A DNA stretch of 64,000 bases, taken from Pseudonocardiaceae bacterium (GTDB lineage: Bacteria > Actinomycetota > Actinomycetes > Mycobacteriales > Pseudonocardiaceae). The notes under the pieces were generated by a model. It did not search any database, was not told the DNA's origin, and worked only from the letters and a program-made list of their open reading frames with translations. Shown here piece after piece: positions 62,065 to 64,000 of the stretch. The stretch's first letter is position 1. The number at the start of each line of letters is the position of its first letter. The stretch covers positions 56,565-120,564 of the forward strand of contig WHSZ01000007.1 of the NCBI GenBank assembly GCA_009379845.1, read 5' to 3'. The position numbers and the translations under genes are program-made.

Positions 62065-62754
62065 ATGGACGGGCAAAACTGGATCATCTATGTGGTGATC
62101 GGGATCGCCTTCGTTGGGTACATGATCTGGCAGTGGAAGCACAACAAGAAGAAGATCGAGCAGTTCACCAAGGTCGCCCAGCAGCGCGGATGGCAGTACC
62201 GATCCAACGACAACAGTGTCATCGGTCGATACCAGGGTGACCCGTTCGATAACCGCGGCCATACCCGGCGGGCACGCCACGTGTTCACCGGCCAGCACCG
62301 TGGCCGCCCGTTCTGCTGCTTCGAGTTCAGCTACAAGGTTCGGAAGAACAACACCGGAAACAACAGCGGCAGCCGGAACGAGACCTACTACTACCGGATC
62401 TTCGCGATCGCCACGCCGGCGCACCGCCCCACCTTGCAGGTCACCAAGGAAAACGTCGGGACGAAGATGCTCGATTTCGTTGGCGTACGCGACCTTCAAT
62501 TGGAAAGCGTGGAGTTCAACGAGAAGTTCAAGATCAAGACGGACAACGACAAGTTCGCCTATGACGTGCTGCATCCGCGCACCATGGAATGGATGCTGGC
62601 CGATCAGCGGGCCCAGCAAATTCCGATCCGGTTCGAGCGCAACGAACTCGTCACGTGGCAGCGTGGCAAATTCGAACTCGAGGCGATGGAGCCGAGCCTC
62701 AATTACCTGTGTGATTTCGTGGAACGCGTTCCCGAATTCGTCTGGAAGCAGTAA
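62065..62754 (+). CDS. Membrane-anchored protein of unknown function, paralogue 1
   Basis: A 229-residue protein with one N-terminal helix (WIIYVVIGIAFVGYMIWQW) and a soluble domain with RGWQYRSND, HVFTGQHRGRPFCCFEFSY, TLQVTKENVG, LQLESVEFNEKFKI, KFAYDVLHPRTMEWML and YLCDFVERVPEFVW. The fold resembles DUF3137-like envelope proteins only loosely. It is duplicated immediately downstream. It carries a cysteine pair (FCCFE) found in both copies. Confidence 0.75.
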   Translation: MDGQNWIIYVVIGIAFVGYMIWQWKHNKKKIEQFTKVAQQRGWQYRSNDNSVIGRYQGDPFDNRGHTRRARHVFTGQHRGRPFCCFEFSYKVRKNNTGNNSGSRNETYYYRIFAIATPAHRPTLQVTKENVGTKMLDFVGVRDLQLESVEFNEKFKIKTDNDKFAYDVLHPRTMEWMLADQRAQQIPIRFERNELVTWQRGKFELEAMEPSLNYLCDFVERVPEFVWKQ

Positions 62755-62797
62755 CCCGCGGATGTCGGGGGTCGCGGGCACCGTGATTCGCTGAATC

Positions 62798-63487
62798 ATG
62801 GACGCTCTTTGGTACGCACTCAGCGTCGGCTGGCTGCTGATGTGCGTGCTCGTTCTCGTGCTGGCGGTGGTTTTCGCCGTCCGGCACGCGCGCACACGCA
62901 ATGTCAAGATTCACCGGCTAAGCCGTCTGGCGCACGCGCGCGGATGGCAGTACCGATTCGAGGACTTGGTCGTACTGCTGCGCTATCGCGGGACACCGTT
63001 CGATCGGGGTGCGGACCGGGCCGCCCAGCACGTCATCACCGGAACGCATCGCGGCCGCCCGTTCTGCTGCTTCGAATACTCGTTCAATCGGGTGCAGGTT
63101 TCCCGCACCGGCACCAGGTCGAATCATTTCCGAATCTACGCGGTGCGCACCCCAACGTGGCGGCCCGCACTGCAGGTCACTCGCGAGGACCTCGGAACTC
63201 AGCTCGTCGATTCCGTCACCGGGCACGATTTGCAGCTGGAGAGCACGGCGTTCAACCAGACCTTCCGGGTGCTAACGGAAAACGACAGATTCGCCTACGA
63301 CGTGCTGAATCCACGGATGATGGAATGGATGCTGCGCGATCCGCGAGCCCTGAACGTGCCGTTCCGGTTCGAGCGCGACGAATTGGTCGCCTGGGAACGC
63401 GGCACGTTCGAGGGGCACATGGTGGAGTCCGGCGTCGACTACCTGTGCGACATCCTGGACCGGGTACCCGACTTCGTCTGGAAGTAG
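62798..63487 (+). CDS. Membrane-anchored protein of unknown function, paralogue 2
   Basis: A 229-residue protein of the same length and plan as the gene 43 bp upstream: an N-terminal helix (~8-28), then RGWQYRFEDLV, HVITGTHRGRPFCCFEYSF, ALQVTREDLG, LQLESTAFNQTFRV, RFAYDVLNPRMMEWML and YLCDILDRVPDFVWK. A tandem duplication with diverged N-terminal helices. Function unknown. Confidence 0.75.
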   Translation: MDALWYALSVGWLLMCVLVLVLAVVFAVRHARTRNVKIHRLSRLAHARGWQYRFEDLVVLLRYRGTPFDRGADRAAQHVITGTHRGRPFCCFEYSFNRVQVSRTGTRSNHFRIYAVRTPTWRPALQVTREDLGTQLVDSVTGHDLQLESTAFNQTFRVLTENDRFAYDVLNPRMMEWMLRDPRALNVPFRFERDELVAWERGTFEGHMVESGVDYLCDILDRVPDFVWK

Positions 63488-63552
63488 CTGATCACAGCGA
63501 TCACGGCGCCGGTATGTCGCGGCGAACGGCCGCCAAGCCGATTGGTGTCCGA

Positions 63553-63591
63553 CGCCCGTGATGGCACCCATGCGGGGCGCCACCACGGGCG
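63553..63591. terminator. Hairpin between convergent genes
   Basis: CGCCCGTG (63553-63560) pairs with CACGGGCG (63584-63591); an inner TGGC/GCCA stem extends it after a short mismatch. It lies between the paralogue 2 stop and the convergent edge gene and could terminate both. Confidence 0.6.
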
Positions 63592-63601
63592 GGCTGATCC
63601 G

Positions 63602-64000
63602 TCAGCCGTTCTGCTCGGGGCGAACGGTTGAGACGAATTGCTGGAAGTCGCCGATGAGTTCGCGGGTCTGGTCGGGTGTCGCGGTGAATCCGAGTTGCAC
63701 CACGACCCGCTGCCGCGCGTCGGCGACATCTTGCATGGCGAGGAATACCTGGGACTGGATCAGCTCACGTTCGGTGCCGTGCACCGGTGCCTTCAGATTC
63801 ACCGTCTGGGTAAGTCCTGGCGCCTCGGTGCTGCCGACTTCGGTGCGGTCAGCGATGCCCACCTGGTTGGAGACTTCGCCGAGTTGTTGGATGGATTCGT
63901 CGGCGATGTCGGTGAGTGCTGCTTCGTCGGGTCGGTATTCGCCGCTGATGGTGATGTTGGCTGTGAAGTCGGTGCGGGATGCCGGGTGCAGCGCGACGAA
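63602..64000 (-). CDS. Unknown protein, 3' part only (possibly LpqN/DUF1795-like)
   Basis: A frame open from the window edge gives the last ~132 residues. The pattern of FTANITISGEYRPDEAALTD, GSTEAPGLTQTVNLKAPVH, LIQSQVFLAMQDVADARQR and VVVQLGFTATPDQTRELIGD resembles Mog1/PsbP-like domains as in LpqN or DUF1795 proteins, which are small secretion-associated or lipid-binding proteins. The start, and any signal peptide, lie outside the window. The assignment is tentative. Confidence 0.5.
   Translation of the reverse strand, partial: FVALHPASRTDFTANITISGEYRPDEAALTDIADESIQQLGEVSNQVGIADRTEVGSTEAPGLTQTVNLKAPVHGTERELIQSQVFLAMQDVADARQRVVVQLGFTATPDQTRELIGDFQQFVSTVRPEQNG

Overview
The window is high-GC DNA with actinobacterial gene style: frequent GTG starts, ATGA/GTGA overlaps, leaderless-looking starts, an Scr1-type XRE/DUF397 pair, a class F sortase, an Excalibur protein and a septum-formation-family protein. 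Together these suggest a member of the Pseudonocardiales. This is inference from gene content; there is no rRNA gene in the window to test it. I see no tRNA or rRNA gene, no CRISPR array and no complete insertion sequence.

Layout. 1-2.8 kb: 3' end of a fused DhaK-DhaL kinase with an RpiB-type isomerase (resembles a tetrulose-phosphate route), an F420-type PPOX enzyme and a secreted lipase. 2.9-6.8 kb: a large acidic protein, a Phd/PIN toxin-antitoxin pair, an MmcQ/YjbR protein, a broken alcohol dehydrogenase and a GH25 lysozyme. 7-11.5 kb: class F sortase with an Excalibur-domain protein, YccF, an SDR, a membrane protein and an O-methyltransferase. 11.5-19.7 kb: a complete four-gene Wadjet type II (JetABCD) anti-plasmid system on the minus strand, with a pRiA4b-ORF3-like protein divergent from it. 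22-28 kb: a SerA-like dehydrogenase with DUF1015, an epimerase, a secreted EEP nuclease/phosphatase, a second PIN toxin-antitoxin pair and an NPP1-like secreted protein. 28-37 kb: a frameshifted DUF5131 gene, an MFS exporter, a deleted furA relic in front of an intact catalase, an epoxide hydrolase with a divergent WYL regulator, a glutathionyl-hydroquinone-reductase-like GST and a DUF2786 protein. 37-40 kb: an XRE/DUF397 pair divergent from a tightly overlapped run of five small unknown genes. 40-42 kb: lysS interrupted by a one-base frameshift.

42.9-49.5 kb is a coherent catabolic and uptake locus: Tat-lipoprotein/permease/ATPase ABC transporter, RraA-type aldolase, PIG-L (GalB-type) hydratase, DUF6282 hydrolase, an FCD-GntR regulator and a divergent DUF1932 dehydrogenase. 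Nearly identical TTGT-NN-ACAA operators lie in both promoter regions. 49.5-51 kb: a short minus-strand transcription unit with a consensus-like promoter, a near-perfect Shine-Dalgarno and a 12-codon ORF, followed by hairpins, lies divergent from rtcB. 51-57 kb: metallopeptidase, septum-formation protein, ketopantoate-reductase-like enzyme, haloalkane dehalogenase, serS and L-2-hydroxyglutarate oxidase. 57-61 kb: an overlapped glycan cassette (DegT aminotransferase, epimerase, hexapeptide acyltransferase, GT4). 61-64 kb: an FG-GAP secreted protein, a tandemly duplicated membrane-anchored pair and a partial gene at the edge.

Cross-cutting observations. Three copies of a 45-46 bp palindrome (positions 1311, 24203, 53442) each supply the TGA stop codon of an adjacent gene at the same place in the repeat. 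Three genes (lysS, the DUF5131 gene and the alcohol dehydrogenase relic) are each broken by the apparent loss of one base; for lysS a sequence error is a serious possibility.
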